The notes beneath the pieces are model-generated. The model worked only from the letters and a program-made list of their open reading frames with translations, did no database searches and was not told the origin of the DNA. The position numbers were made by a program, and so were the translations under genes. Shown in pieces: positions 25,418-37,221 of a stretch of 64,000 nt of DNA. Source of the DNA: Ridgeia piscesae (lineage: Eukaryota > Annelida > Polychaeta > Sabellida > Siboglinidae); contig JAODUO010000033.1 of NCBI GenBank assembly GCA_025642075.2, positions 556,001 through 620,000 of the forward strand, in the 5' to 3' direction. Position 1 is the first letter of the stretch, and every line of letters starts with the position of its first letter.

Positions 25418-26086
25418 AACATTTAGGCAGCACTACTGTGATGATTAAAATATAGTTATGAGAATGTCACTTGACCATAACGGTACTTGCGTCATCACCT
25501 TTGGTTGTTATTTGAGTCGTACAGGAGCTTGAAAGGTCAAGTGGAAAGGTCAAAACTCAAATACATAATCGTCACCAATGACTCACCAAAACGTAGTCGC
25601 ATCATTACAATACAACACCATTAAATTTATTGAGAAAATTGTTAGTTAATTTGCCTCGTATTTGGCAGACTGAATAATATTTGTCTTGCAACAGTTGTTT
25701 CTGCATGGAAAGACAGATTAATAAATATAGACAGTGTTTGAAAACAGGTGACTTATACATGAGATAACTTTACCATCACTGTGCAACAGGATAGCCATCA
25801 CGAGAAAAAACTAGACGGCAGACAGATGGGGCTTGTTTATCAGTGTAATTATATACTTGTACGAGAACCGTTTCAGTGTACAAGTTTTTTCAGAACATTG
25901 CCAAAAAAGGCACCTTTTTAAAGACTAAATGTCCGTACGAGTGTGATATCGGTTCTTAAAGTAGACCATCAGCACATACATCATATCATGCGAGGCATTC
26001 TATAATGTCGCAGACATTGTATTGTCACTACCAATTACCACTGTGATAGTGACATAGTGTTCATCGGAATGTTTTCTTTTTTGTAG

Positions 26087-26142
26087 GTAGGTTGGTGTTG
26101 GAAAGTAGGGCTTGGTTCTGTGGGTGGGAGCTGGCAAAAAAT
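26087..26142 (+). other. Candidate 56-bp micro-exon
   Basis: A strong pyrimidine tract (GTTTTCTTTTTTGTAG) precedes 56 bp ending at a consensus donor, AAT|GTAAGT. A second AG four bases on gives an alternative acceptor. The first frame has no stop. I recognise no product, and the segment rests only on splice-like signals. Confidence 0.18.
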
Positions 26143-27483
26143 GTAAGTTTCTCTGCTTCTTGGTGATAATTTCAGTCCACAGTGATATTTGCTTTTGTAA
26201 GAGCCTTTATGTAGGCGTACTTCTAATAGCAGTGTTGTCCATCACATGACTAGGTTTATTGATAGTTAGATAAAAATGTTAACTACTGGTAGACCGAGTA
26301 AAAAATATTCTGTAAAATAAAAATTCACAAATGGAAACTGGGGAGGTTGAAGTATCACATAGTGCTTAGCACTCTCCACGAACGGTCACAACTTGTACAA
26401 GTATATCAAACGTACGAATATAAATATTTTGAACACGATCTTGTTTGTGTTATACGTATTATTTACCATTTCCGTATTGTGTATGACAGTATGAGAGACT
26501 GCCTCCATATGTGACGGTCTCTCTGGAGGTTACAAGAGGTGATTTATGGCTGTCTTCAAACACAATCTCCCCTACATCCATACATTGTAACTATATATCC
26601 TTTCCGCGCGATAAAAACCTTTGTCGTTAGATCTCTTGTGCCACTGGCTGCTCACTCCGGGTTGCCCCAAGTCGCGGTCAGAAAAAACCGTCAAAGCTGA
26701 AAGAAATACTGTCCTCTGTTCCTTTTCTTCCGTCGTTGCCTCCAGGAAAACCATCAATCATCAGCGCATTTTTTACCAAGCCAATAACAGGACGCCATTA
26801 TCACCTTGCGCATACATTGTCTGTGGTGAACGGGTCATCGTTGATCTCACACATAGCAGGACGACGTAAAGCATCCTTGGCTCACAGCAGCCAGCGAACT
26901 TACAAGGTCGCGGTTCATTGTACGCATAAAAAAGCATGACCAGGTCACTGGGTCAGAGGCGGTGAAGCGAGACGTGTCAGGATGTATAATTAATCGCTGA
27001 CGTCAAAGTGAGGCTGTGGTCATGTTACCAGCTGGCCGAGAAGCAAGACTGCTGATTGATGCGGCAAAAAATCCTTTATTGTATTATCTGGTTTCAAGCT
27101 CCAACGATTAGTCCAAAGTCAAACATCTTTCATGGCCAGGTCAGGTGTACAGGTGGACGAAGGTCAGGACGTTAGTGGGTTGCTGACTTGGTGAACCAAA
27201 ATAAAAAATCAGATAAATCACATACTTGTGTCCAATGGTTTCAACATTCACAGTAGTTGTTTCACAGTGAGACAGACACAGTCATATTTTATTCAAACAT
27301 TTGTCAGCGTAGGAGTGCGATGGTTGGTCGTTTGTACCAGCGCCACCACAGCAGTGCTCTCAAATCTTTGTTGCCAAAATGTTACCTGCTAGCAGTAGTT
27401 AAATTGCTGAAGAAGAATCCTTGATTTATGTGAGATTTTTCATAGCGAGTGTACTTTTTTAACAGTTACTGACTACTGATACT
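26143..27483. other. Stretch without a recognised gene
   Basis: The part from about 26570 to 26940 is somewhat CpG-richer and has overlapping ORFs of 60-82 codons on both strands. None has a domain or good splice sites. Confidence 0.45.
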
Positions 27484-28520
27484 CTCGCTCATCACATCCC
27501 TCTTTAGCCCATCACATCCCTCCTTATCCCATCACATCCCTCCCTAGCCCATCGCATCCCCTTAGCCCATGACATCCCTCCTTAGCCCACCACATCCCCC
27601 TTAGCCAATCGCATCCCCTTAGCCCATCGCATCCCTCCTTAGCCCATCATATCCCTCCTTAGCCCAACACATCCCTCCTTAGCCCATCACATCCCTCCTT
27701 AGCCCATGACATCCCTCCTTAGCCCATCACATCCCCCTTAGCCCATCACATCCCCCTTAGCCAATCGCATCCCCTTAGCCCATGACATCCCTCCTTAGCC
27801 CATCACATTCCTCCTTAGCCCATCACATCCCTCCTTAGCCCAACACATCCCTCCTTAGCCCAACACATCCCTCCTTAGCCCATCATATCCCTCCTTAGCC
27901 CAACACATCCCTCCTTAGCCCATCACATCCCTCCTTAGCCCAACACATTCCTCCTTAGCCCATCATATCCCTCCTTAGCCCATCACATCCCTCCTTAGCC
28001 CATGACATCCCTCCTTAGCCCATGACATCCCTCCTTAGCCCATCACATCCCTCCTTAGCCCATCACATCCCCCTTAGCCCATCGCATCCCTCCTTAGCCC
28101 ATCATATCCCTCCTTAGCCCAACACATCCCTCCTTAGCCCATCACATCCCTCCTTAGCCCATGACATCCCTCCTTAGCCCATCACATCCCCCTTAGCCAA
28201 TCGCATCCCCTTAGCCCATCGCATCCCTCCTTAGCCCATCACATCCCTCCTTAGCCCATCACATCCCTCCTTAGCCCATCACATCCCTCCTTAGCCCATG
28301 ACATCCCTCCTTAGCCCATCACATCCCTCCTTAGCCCATCACATCCCCCTTAGCCAATCGCATCCCCTTAGCCCATGACATCCCTCCTTAGCCCATCACA
28401 TTCCTCCTTAGCCCATCACATCCCCCTTAGCCAATCGCATCCCCTTAGCCCATCGCATCCCTCCTTAGCCCATCATATCCCTCCTTAGCCCAACACATCC
28501 CTCCTTAGCCCATCACATCC
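27484..28520. repeat. About 1 kb pyrimidine-rich 18-20 bp minisatellite
   Basis: Some fifty copies of a unit like CATCACATCCCTCCTTAGCC run without interruption. Variants are the 18-19 bp forms with 'CCCCCTTAGCC' or 'CCCCTTAGCC', and CATGACATC, CATCATATC, CAACACATC and AATCGCATC starts. Variants recur in the same order: a block running CCCCTTAGCCAATCGC then CCCCTTAGCC appears at least four times (near 27590, 27755, 28190 and 28345), so blocks of several units were copied together. The plus strand is almost devoid of G except in TTAGCC. Confidence 0.97.
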
Positions 28521-28666
28521 TCTATAGTCCACCACATCTTTCCATAGCCTTCCCAACCTTTGATATCCCTTCCTAGCCCATGATAGGCCTACCCCTATCT
28601 ATCTCATGTCACTCACCAGTCAGTAGTCAGTGACACTTTCCATTAACCCTTCCTAAACCCATTCCT

Positions 28667-28914
28667 ACCCCTTCTAGTTCATCCCCACCTCCTAGTTCAT
28701 CCTTTCCTGGTCATCTCCTCTAGTTCATCCCCTCCTCCCTAGTTCACCCCCTCCTCCCTAGTTCATCCCCTCCTCCCTAGTTCATCCCCTCCTCCCTAGT
28801 TCACCCCCTCCTCCCTAGTTCATCCCCTCCTCCCTAGTTCATCCCCTCCTCCCTAGTTCACCCCCTCCTCCCTAGTTCATCCCCTCCTCCCTAGTTCGTC
28901 CCCTCCTCCCTAGT
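28667..28914. repeat. 19-bp minisatellite with 57-bp higher-order repeat
   Basis: Repeats of TTCATCCCCTCCTCCCTAG are preceded by looser copies from about 28667. From 28742 the units follow the order TTCACC, TTCATC, TTCATC three times, with the last unit mutated to TTCGTC. The period is thus 57 bp. The unit aligns with that of the array at 27484-28520 (TAG-n-CATC-n-CCCTCC), and the 146 bp between hold degenerate intermediates, so the two arrays are probably one family. Confidence 0.95.
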
Positions 28915-29560
28915 GCCACACCCACTCCTAATGTTCCCTTCCTCCACAACCATGTTTGCGCCTGCCTCCACTCCACCACCACCACGCCCCTCCCAGGGAG
29001 TGAGGGCGTAATGTGACCAGACCGTAAGCGATGCCTCCACCACCCTCCTTGACGGATGCGCTAGGAAGACATTCCCTGTCTGTCACCCCGATACCATCCT
29101 GCCTCCCGGGGCACTGTGGGTGCCACTGGGCACCGCCCACGCGCTGGTGCACATTGGCCCGCTGACTGGCCTACTGACAAATGCTTTTTTCTGTGGCTGG
29201 GACCAACTGATGGATGGCAGAACACAAAAACTGGATCACCCATTTAGAAGCCAGCGTGCTCGAGGCACGGCAGCGGCCGCCCGGGCTCAGCCATGTAGAA
29301 TTCTTTGCATCAGGTACTGAAAGTGCATCGGCCTGACGTCAACGCAATGGCCGGAATGCAAGACTGGCCGACAGTGTTTTATGGCCCGGTGGATATCCAC
29401 TTGTACGCATAAAAAACATTTTCCAGATGCGGCTGTATGCTACAGTCTCCCTGCTTTGTGTGGTGGCTAATCCACGACTCTCTTTTTATGCCCCTTTGTT
29501 TTTGTTTTTCCCCAGGCTGGCGGCCGCCTGTTTTCTCGGTAGTTTCACATCCAAAAAATG
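28915..29560. other. GC-rich segment after the minisatellites, no gene recognised
   Basis: The base composition is clearly higher in G+C than the surroundings, with a GCGGCCGC at 29274-29281 and a CCCGGG beside it. ORFs up to 74 codons lie on both strands (28928-29243 minus, 29120-29320 plus), none recognised. It could be a CpG-rich regulatory segment or an exon of unknown type. Confidence 0.35.
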
Positions 29561-29826
29561 TGAGGTTGCGATTATGTAAGTCGAGGATAATGGTTTCCCG
29601 CTAACGGGTTGTTCTATGGTTGATTTGTTACATCACTCTGTCTTGACACAGACCAGTAGCCGCAGTGTTGCCAGTACAAATGTTCCAAGTAAAAGTATGG
29701 TCATGTGTTAGTTGATATGTGTTTGTTAGGATACATTTTGTAGGTTTTATTTTAATGTATTAAACATGATTAATTAATCATGAAAATAATGCCCTAATTT
29801 TACTTATTGCAATTTATATATGCATG

Positions 29827-29831
<5 letters not shown>

Positions 29832-29896
<65 letters not shown>
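29832..29896. repeat. (TA)n microsatellite
   Basis: About 32 TA units follow a TATATGCATGTATAT lead-in. The flanking ORFs on both strands owe their length to this tract. Confidence 0.98.
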
Positions 29897-29898
<2 letters not shown>

Positions 29899-31766
29899 TG
29901 CTGTATGTGGTGTGACCTTTGTTTACAAGAGCAGTACGTGGGAAGTGGGAAGTGTCACTTGCGCGGAGATTCACAAACAGACCACTGCCACCAACCAGGA
30001 GAGACGGATGTGTCAGTATCCCACGGTTCATCCAATTTACGAAGGCTGCTTACCTAGATAATCAAATGATAATTGTGACCTACGTATATCTGTTCTTCTG
30101 GATATTTTATGAAAGTACAACCTTCGTTCCTGTTCTACTGACCCACTGACCCGTGCTTTCTACTCAGTTTCCCCGCTGTACTTTTGCACAAGCTCCTTGG
30201 CAGTGTCGTATATTTTCAATCCTTTGACATATTAGCACTTAAAACGTGATTTATTTTAGAAGATCAAATGGGGTGTTTTATGGGGAAGGGGGCAAAACTT
30301 GGGCAGGCGATTGTTAAGAGGGTGAACACATCTGTATCTACACAGTCATAAGTCATCATCACAGTCATGATTGTCATTAGTTGTCACCTTCAAAAACTGT
30401 CACAATAAAAACCCGAAATGTTGAGTAGGGTGGAGGGGTGTGTGGACATTTCAATCACCCTATACAGCTGGTGACATACTTGAGCTGTGTTATATTCATA
30501 CTGAACATATTATAGATCTGTGTTCGTCTGACATAGCTTCAAATATTTTTTGCCAGTGTTGAATTACTCAGAATTGTACCTTTTAGCATGCAAATGCCTG
30601 GCCTGGAAACCATTTACCTCAATCACTGCCAACATTGGCTAGATTAGTCCTTTTGAATAAAAAACTGTCATTATGTGGCTATTTAAAAAAAAAATACTGA
30701 TGCAGCTAATTTGTGTTACTACAAATTGTGGCTATGCTAATCAATACTAGTGTGGCCCTAATTCTTAGAACCATTAGTTTAATCTGTTGGTCAGCTGAAC
30801 TCTAAATTCCACCTGTCTCATCCGTTGTAATTACCCGTCTAGGTCAGTCATCTACCAGTCTGTAAAACTGCCAGACAGGTCTCTGGCTAAGCCTCTGATT
30901 CAGGGTCAATTTTAGTGTTACTGATATAGTATGTTAACTAGATTGCCATGATGTCAATGTTGTAGTACTTGTAACATATCCACAAAGTTAAAGTTCCATC
31001 ACTCGGAACTCAAAACCTTGTAGCACGCTGCATTGTAAGACGAACGTCGTCTGCGGTAAAAAAAAGCCCACTGTGGCGTCTGTCAGTTATTAATGTTGTC
31101 AGGTCAGGAGATAGATTTAACATGAAAGATTTTTTCTTTGACATCAAGGTGATGATGGGAATTTTATTCATAGTAGGAGTTTTCCCGGTGAATTACTCAC
31201 CTGTGCTTGATGTCTTTCATACTAACCGGTATACATCATACAGGTGACGATGTTGGAATTGTCGTGGTTTATAAACGTTACTGATTGGTCAGAAGTCAGT
31301 GGGACATATGTTGGACTCGTTTAAATTCGCGGGTGGTGGAGTGATGTCAGAAAAAAGTAATGAAAGTGAATGTCAAAATGGTGAATGCTGGCTGCGGGCA
31401 TAAGGCATTTGACAGAAGTAGGTAGGTAGATTGGTTGTAAAATGAAGGTTCTTATTTTATATGTGTTTATGTGTGTTGTATATGTAATTATGTAGCATGA
31501 ATCCAAGTAACAATACCTGCCTTTATTGTGGTTGAAGGTTTTCGCAGTCAGTTATACAAAACTGCACAATTTTGACAAACGTTACCTGTGTGATAATCCA
31601 TGATTATGTTTATTGAAATGCTAAGGCATCAGTCGTCTTAAACATGTATAATATTTTCCTTTCCATGGCGGGTAATCACGAGTAAAACTTACTTAAATAG
31701 CAGATATCATCAACGGTTGTTTTATATTTAGCAAGATGTCTAACTTGATGCAGTGGGTCTGAATAT
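29897..31766. other. Stretch without a recognised gene
   Basis: No array or element terminus was seen. ORFs beginning in the TA tract end soon after it and show no domain. Confidence 0.5.
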
Positions 31767-31826
31767 CAGATATCATCAGTCGTCAGATATCATCAGTCGT
31801 CAAATATCATCAGTCGTCAGATATCA
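31767..31826. repeat. 17-bp tandem repeat, 3.5 copies
   Basis: The unit is CAGATATCATCAGTCGT. Three full copies start at 31767, 31784 and 31801, followed by a half copy. The copies differ at one base. Confidence 0.93.
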
Positions 31827-32846
31827 TAGAACACAAGATGTTCTGGTGTATGAAATAAATTATGCCTGACAGATTTTTATTTTTTTATTTTGAACCAACG
31901 CCCAAAAAATTGATTACTTTGTCGCAGAACTGAAGCATGACTTACTAACGCCTCCCTACAGAAAAAACAACCAAGATTTGTGTAATGGGAGGAAGTCTGC
32001 AGCGGTCCTCGCATTCACTCATGGATATTCGGTGCAAAAAGTGTCAGGTCGGCCATTATCAAGTAAAAATAGAGCAACATAAAACACTGGAGGTTTGGCC
32101 GATCCATTTCGGAGCCACACTGCGTGGAAAAAAGCCGTCTGGTTGAGGCGTTTGCGTCAATCGGACAGCGATATGGCACTTGATGGTCGCTGGCGTTAGT
32201 GTGGCCTCTATTCAGTGCATGTCTCCGTGATATATGGTCTTCGCGCGTCTCTGATATATGTATTTTTGCCATTTTTATCGGATAATAACTCATTTAATTA
32301 TGCGTCATATACAATCAGCTATTTTTGCTGCGAATGACCACAGAGTCGTCATCATGACTAGGAATCACATTACCTCGGGTTCGTTGCCTTGCACTAGGGA
32401 AAATCTGGAAATATGTCACTGAGCATAAATTGAAAGCATTAGTGGATGGAAAAAAATGGGAAAAAATTCTGTGGCTCTGACTGGATAGATTTGATGAATG
32501 GGTTATTAAATGCAATAAGTTGTGTGGGTTCGACGGAGGGTGTCGACATCTCTGAACGTTGTTGCATTATGGAGATCCATCATGTCACATGACCATATGA
32601 CATGACGTAGACAAATAAATCAACACATCTTGTTAGTGTGCAAACATTCAATGTATCAATTGTATCAATAAATATTTGTGTATGTACAAAAAGTATATTA
32701 TGTTGGTGGGAACATATAACAAGTTTTTGATGCAGTTCCCATCAGAAGCTGATATTCAGTAATCGAATACTGCATTATTTACCTCTTCAAATTCTATCCT
32801 AGATCTTTATCGTCAGTATCATAAAATTGTCAGCCGATAAGACTTA
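31827..32846. other. Stretch without a recognised gene
   Basis: The part at 32040-32280 is moderately CpG-richer than its flanks and includes a 92-codon minus-strand ORF with no recognisable domain. Nothing else stands out. Confidence 0.45.
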
Positions 32847-32995
32847 TCAAGCAAAAACTTACTTTGTAACGACATATTTAACAGTGCTGCATACAGATTA
32901 AATAACAGGTGAATGTCCTTTTCAAGCAAAAACTGGTCTTTTAGCGACATATTTAACAGTGCTGCATACAGATTGAACAAAAGGTGAATGTCCTT
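32847..32995 (-). repeat. 75-bp duplication, in frame on the minus strand
   Basis: Two adjacent copies (32847-32921 and 32922-32995) share about 85% identity. On the minus strand one frame stays open through both (65-codon ORF, 32819-33016) and gives a repeated 25-residue peptide with the core KDIHLLFNLYAALLNMSL. In that 18-residue core the copies differ only at synonymous positions (CTT/CTG, TTG/TTA, TTC/TTT, CTA/TTA). The next seven residues carry the amino-acid changes. A donor-like AAA|GTAAGT lies inside one copy and an acceptor-like ATTTAG just upstream of the ORF. It may be a real exon of an unknown protein or a chance open duplication. Confidence 0.45.
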
Positions 32996-33811
32996 GACAA
33001 CAATCGATGGCTTCAACTAAATTCATCATTATTCCTAGTTATGGGTTGTTTGAATTGCTGTTTTATTGGTGGCTTTGTAGGTTCTGTCATCTCTCCACGC
33101 ATCGATTGCGTTTATGACCTTTTCCAGAAACGGTGTTGAACAGAAAGGGTTTTCACAATAACTCGTTGTTAATGGGAGTAGTTTTTGCAGATGTAGGTTA
33201 ATTGCAGAAGGTTTTCAGTTTTTGAAAACTGGCTAATTGCATTGTTGACAAGAACTAAATGTACTAAGTTGGTTGAACATGCAAGCGTTTGTAAACAAAA
33301 ATATTTTAACTTCTTGATTTTATATTTACTTAAATAAAAATTTTATTATAGATTATTTTATAGATTATTATGTTTTAGCCAATTTATGGTGATGTTTATC
33401 TTAATTATTAATTAATATATTCTGTATTCTTGTATTTCGAATATGCTTTATTTGTACTACTAATATAAATATATTTGTTTTATGAACTGTGTTAGATAAA
33501 CTATATAGTATTATGATTATATTAGCATATAAAAATAACTTATTTGTTTAAAATAAAATGGTGAACTATTTGCACTGGGATGCCAGAATTTGAATGAGTG
33601 TTGTAAAAAGTGCACTGAATGACCCTTGCTTGTAAGAGTATAGATGAGAGGTGACCTCAGTGTACTCAAAAACTGACCATACTTTCATATGCTGCGTGTC
33701 TTTTACCTGGCACAGTCACTATAATATGGCGCATTGGACATATGTCCAATGCACTAAAGTCATGGTCCCTGGTTGCCTCGTCATGTTATTGATCAGCGTG
33801 CTGCTTAGAGT
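32996..33811. other. AT-rich stretch, nothing recognised
   Basis: This is very T- and A-rich sequence with no arrays, element ends or exon-like segments. Confidence 0.5.
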
Positions 33812-33884
33812 GACCCCCTCACTGCCCCATACCACCACCCCACCCCACACCACCACCCCCCACTGCCACTGACCCACCCCCACC
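33812..33884. repeat. C-rich low-complexity tract
   Basis: The plus strand is mainly C with CCACC and CCCCAC words. Its complement has many G3-G5 runs and could form a G-quadruplex. The ORFs crossing it on both strands are Pro/His/Thr or Gly/Val/Trp low-complexity readings. Confidence 0.85.
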
Positions 33885-35482
33885 AAGAAGAATGTTTTGT
33901 GGGACAAAGTGCGGGAACACAATTTGCTTGTAGCAGTCCTTTGCAAGGGTCATACCTGACCTGCTGGCTGCTTACACCTGCGGGTAGCCTTGTTATCAGC
34001 TGTTGGATTAAGGTACACAGTTTTGGTCAGTGTCATCGTAAAAGCCTAAATAGTAATTATTAGACAAAGTATTTCAGTTCTTACATCTTATATGTAAAGT
34101 ATTGCACAAAGTAGTGATTTTCCCCCCACTAAAATCCAGTATAGTTGGCTTCTATTGTGAGATACATTACATTTATTGTTTTGGTCAAAATATTGGAATG
34201 CTCAACCAAATGTGGAACGTACACAACACGCATGCTTCAGTTTGTGTGTCACAGCATCTTTTTAAAACACATATTGCCAAAAAATTACCCAGGATCTAGT
34301 ATTTTTTACCAGTGTCTAACATGTCTTTGTAGATATGGACGTTTGTGCACACACATACAAATCAGTACAAAGATACAATATTATGTATACAAGTTTGACG
34401 CACACATTTGTAAAGCATAAATAACCTATAAATCACTGAGCCTGAGCAATATATAATATACAGTAGAAGGTTTTTGGTGCTAACATTTCAACCTGTCCAT
34501 TCTTAGATTTGCCCATGAGAAATAAGTGCGTTTCTAGCGCAACTGGTGGCAGGAAATGGAACCATGCCTAGTCTCGTGCTAGACACAGACGGATCAGTAC
34601 TGCCACTGGTTCTGTCTCCATTTATCAGGTGCCAGTGGGTCTAGTATTTACCACAGCTTTCCAGAGGAAATTAGACCTTAGTAAAAACTGCCGAACACAC
34701 ACAATTTTCTAATAGGATTGCATGCTCTTTCAATCCATACACCCACCGCATTGCATTTCACAACATAATTTGCAAGTATTTATAATAAATTATCTGCCTT
34801 GTGATTATGAAATCGGTAAAAATGAATACAATTTATATCTTCAAGTTCTGGAGCTGCTAACTCATGCTAAACCAGTGCTGCAGTCAGTCCTGTAGTTTTC
34901 TCCAATCTGTACTATCCACCAGCAATGCCTTCAGATGTCATTGTGCGATTGTTCATACTATCATTACTATGAAATATTATTTGCTTTGTTATTGCAAATA
35001 CAGTAATTTTGTTGATTGTATTTTGGTTGTTAGGCAAGTTAGTGCACGGTTATTGGGAATACTTCAGACTTGTTTATTGTAGCATGACCCTGCACTGAGG
35101 AAATTAATAATAAATTACAGTAGCTTTTGTTCGGCTTCGAAGAACCAGTGAATATCACTGGGAGATTAGCATCAGTTATCGTGCGTGTTGTAAAACCAGC
35201 CGGTGATGTTGTTGTTTTTCATCCTTTTTAATACTTTGTAACAAATAACTGGTATTGAGTTAGTGTATGTGTGTAAATATGTGTGCATGCAAGAGTGTGG
35301 GGGATAGGTTATTTTCTCGCTAGATAATTTGCTTGCTGTGTGCCAAAGTTGCAGACATGTTTTGTGCCCCCACAAAGTGTCCAGTAAAAGTGTCATAATC
35401 TTTCTTGTACACAATCTGGGGTCTTCGTTTTACATAAGTCTTTTAAGAACAGACAATTTTTTCTCAAATATTTGTTCTTAAG
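33885..35482. other. Stretch without a recognised gene
   Basis: Several ORFs of 65-91 codons (34102-34420, 34864-35082) have no recognisable domain. No arrays were seen. Confidence 0.5.
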
Positions 35483-36003
35483 GTCTGAAAGGGGTGCAGT
35501 TGGAGGTATGAAATAGGCATAGTTGGATATCTGAAAGGGGCACATGTGTGGTTCTGAAGGGGGCACAATTGGAGGAAGGTCTAAAGGGGCACAGGTGTGG
35601 GTCTGAAAGGGGCACAATTGGAGGTCTGAAGGGGCTCAATTGAAGGTCTAAATTGTGGGTATGAAGGGGACACGGTTGAAGGTCTGAAGGGGGCACAGTT
35701 GGATGTATGAAGGGAGCACCATTGGCGATCTGAAGGGGTCACAATTGGATGTCTGAAGGGGCACCAATAGAATAGGTCTGAAGGGGGCACAATTGGAGGT
35801 CAGAAGGGGGCTCAGTTGGAGGTCTGAAGGGGCACAGTTGGAGATCTGAAGGGGTCACAATTGGATGTCTGAAGGGGGCACAATTTGACATCTGAAGGGG
35901 GCACTATTGGCGATCTGAAGGGGGCACAATTGGACGTCTGAAGGGGGCACTATTGGCGATTTGAAGGGGGCACTATTGGCGATCTGAAGGGGGCACAATC
36001 GGA
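35483..36003. repeat. 23-bp minisatellite
   Basis: About 22 copies of a unit like GGTCTGAAGGGGGCACAATT plus three bases vary by one or two bases in length, mainly in the G run. Copies toward the right end (35860-36003) are more alike than those on the left, which include AAATAGGCATAG and GCACAGGTGTGG variants. The unit length is not a multiple of three, so the several minus-strand ORFs reading Pro-Ser-Asp and Cys-Pro-Phe repeats are artefacts. Confidence 0.95.
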
Positions 36004-36835
36004 CGTCTTTTTGGTAGACTGCAATTACAAATAAAAACATATCTAAAAATACGTTTTGTTACAACCCTTATTTACAAATGAAAATTGGCCAAAACTTGTA
36101 AAACAACCCACACACCCAGTTTTATATGTCACATCTCACTCACAGGTTTAGTGCCTCTATATCACCCAAACCACATCATTGGGCAAATAAAATAATTCTA
36201 AAAGCCCACACGTTGTTCACGTAAGTGCTGACCTGAGATATATTTGATTATAAAAAGTTAACATGCATAATTTCCTATGCAATTTTCTGCCTGCAGCAGT
36301 GACCTTCAGGAGCCTAAATTGAGCGAGCGAGATGGCAATATCCCATCAATCAGGGACATGAAGGGTTAGGACATGCGTGACGTGACGCAATGTCTATCTA
36401 GATGGTGTCTGATTCACCCAGATATTATGCGGGCGGCGCTGATGGGGTTTCTTTTTTCCGTGCTATATATAAGTTCACACGTACATATGATGCATCTGGA
36501 ACACGATTGATTACCCTGAAAAAGGGGCATTGTCACTTATCTTACGGGCGTTGGCGGAGAAAACTTCGGGACATGAGCGATGGCCGTGAAACAAGACTGC
36601 GCATGTTACCTTAATCAAACGTCTGGCTTTATTAACCAAATAGCAGTTTTTTCGCACTTCCTGGTATACTATTTTTGCAGCTGACCATAATATAGGTTAG
36701 TTATATTTGAATTCCAGCGAGCCGGATATTTTCTGACTCTGATGTTTTATTTATCTAGGAATCTCGTAAAAAGAAATAGTCGGCTAAAACATGGCATGAA
36801 AGATCTTTATGGTAAACGAACTGTGACAGTGTCAG
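36004..36835. other. Stretch without a recognised gene
   Basis: A 70-codon ORF at 36402-36614 lies in mildly CpG-richer sequence; I recognise no domain in it. Confidence 0.45.
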
Positions 36836-37221
36836 ATAGAATATGGACACCCCATAGAAAATGGAACTCCATTTTTTATGGGGCGTCCATATTCTATGAG
36901 ACATAGAAAATGGACCCCTATAGATTCTGGATCTTTTCCCCTTTTTATGGGGGTCCATATTCTATGGCACAATCTATAGGATATGGACACCCATATATTA
37001 TTGACTCGGGTTCAATTTATATGGGGGTCCCTATCTTAGAAAATGGACCCCTATAGATTATGGACCCAGGTCCATTTTCTATGGTGATCCATATTCTATG
37101 GCTCATAGGATATAGATCCCCATAGAATATGAACCCCAAGGTCCAAATTCTATGGTGGGGGTCCATATTCTACAGGGAATATGGATCCCGATCCATTTAC
37201 CTTGGGGTCCATATTCTATAT
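36836..37221. repeat. Cluster of inverted ATAGAATATGGACC units
   Basis: The unit ATAGAATATGGACCCC and its complement GGGGTCCATATTCTAT alternate about every 20-35 bp over 0.39 kb. The first 62 bp (36836-36897) form a near-perfect hairpin with 31-base arms and almost no loop. Later pairs lie at about 36903-36965, 37045-37105 and 37120-37170. It is not a simple head-to-tail satellite: adjacent units face each other, as in a chain of foldbacks. I do not recognise the family. Confidence 0.9.

Noticed and set aside
27484..28914. CRISPR array
   Set aside because: Units are contiguous with no unique spacers, the DNA is eukaryotic in character, and no cas genes are present.
35483..36003. Pro/Ser/Asp repeat protein on the minus strand
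   Set aside because: The 23-bp unit shifts frame each copy, and several overlapping frames show the same words; this is a minisatellite.
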